From positions 1 through 5,995 of the forward strand of contig JAKFXV010000078.1 of assembly GCA_021731205.1 (NCBI GenBank): DNA of 5,995 bases, given 5' to 3'. Under the pieces are notes generated by a model. It made no database searches, was not told the DNA's origin, and was given only the letters and a program-made list of their open reading frames with translations. Below, one piece after another: positions 5,781 through 5,995 of the stretch (position 1 is its first letter; each line of letters opens with the position of its first letter). This DNA is from Nocardioides sp. (GTDB lineage: Bacteria > Actinomycetota > Actinomycetes > Propionibacteriales > Nocardioidaceae). The translations under genes and the position numbers were made by a program.

Positions 5781-5995
5781 ACACGCGACGTTATGTGCAG
5801 GACGTTGTGGAGGCGTTTCGAATTGGATCGAGAAAATAGGCTCTGACCTGCAGACTTAACCATCCACCGGTGTGCAAATCTCGATAGTTGCGAAGATTGT
5901 GGTTCACCATCTCGCAACCTGGACGTCACCCGGGAATTGTCGATATGCCGACAATCGCGTCCGGTTACTCACAGGTCAGTCTCGGTGTGCCGGGG

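Larger units (their letters stand above)
5630..5995. promoter_or_regulatory. Gene-free region upstream of dnaB
   Basis: About 366 bases with no supported gene. Besides the promoter, DnaA-like boxes and palindromes listed separately, it holds an inverted repeat at 5888-5917. Its arms TTGCGAAGAT and ATCTCGCAA pair over nine bases with one bulged A and an 11-nt loop. A second repeat spans 5936-5955 (ATTGTCG, 6-nt loop, CGACAAT). CACCGGTG (5865-5872) is a further small palindrome. From about 5820 to 5960 the DNA is clearly richer in A+T than the coding regions. The last 40 bases show no recognisable end of an upstream gene such as rplI. Weak open frames that cross the promoter lack ribosome binding sites and resemble nothing I know. 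Confidence 0.6.

Noticed and set aside
2327..5839. Very long open frame (about 1170 codons) on the plus strand opposite dnaB
   Set aside because: It mirrors the codon bias of dnaB and its intein in high-GC DNA. Its translation has no recognisable domains and crosses gene boundaries and the dnaB promoter.
5669..5929. Minus-strand open frame of 86 codons upstream of dnaB
   Set aside because: It begins with a GTG lacking a ribosome binding site, runs through the DnaA box and palindromes, and ends at the candidate -10. No family resemblance is seen.
5956..5995. 3' end of rplI entering from the right edge
   Set aside because: None of the three minus-strand frames in these bases resembles the L9 C-terminus, and they meet early stops.

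Overview
The window is high-GC DNA, roughly 65-70% in the coding parts. Every supported gene lies on the minus strand. An intein in the replicative helicase DnaB, TTGTCCACA-type DnaA boxes and the protein sequences together suggest an actinobacterium. Nocardioidaceae or a relative is possible, but I cannot establish it from this window.

Right end, read in the direction of transcription: positions 5630-5995 hold no recognisable gene. This stretch is richer in A+T than its surroundings. It contains a cluster of DnaA-box-like sequences, several inverted repeats and a plausible sigma70-type promoter just before dnaB. The dnaB gene (5626 to 2885) is complete. It is interrupted after the DLRESG motif by an in-frame intein of 427 residues with Cys1, the block B TxxH, a C-terminal His-Asn and a +1 Ser. 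The intein carries two LAGLIDADG motifs whose acidic residues are both present, plus a helix-turn-helix-like segment. Removing it would leave a DnaB of about 486 residues.

Middle: four tightly packed genes follow dnaB. They are a class I SAM-dependent methyltransferase (21-nt gap), a first CrcB/Fluc fluoride channel subunit (GTGA overlap), a DUF190 protein (ATGA overlap) and a second CrcB/Fluc subunit (ATGA overlap). The two unlike CrcB copies probably form a heterodimeric fluoride exporter, with DUF190 as a conserved partner of unproven role. The spacing suggests co-transcription and translational coupling, possibly by read-through from dnaB.

Left end: after a 98-bp gap come a SnoaL/NTF2-like protein and, overlapping its 3' end by 35 bp, the N-terminal 175 residues of a kinase-like (APH/CHK-type) phosphotransferase that runs off the left edge.

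The most unusual signals are three. A perfect 27-bp palindrome lies inside the intein coding sequence, and a 20-nt version lacking its central four bases recurs in the dnaB leader. A near-perfect 17-bp tandem duplication covers the dnaB stop codon. The fluoride-exporter cassette is attached directly behind the dnaB transcription unit.
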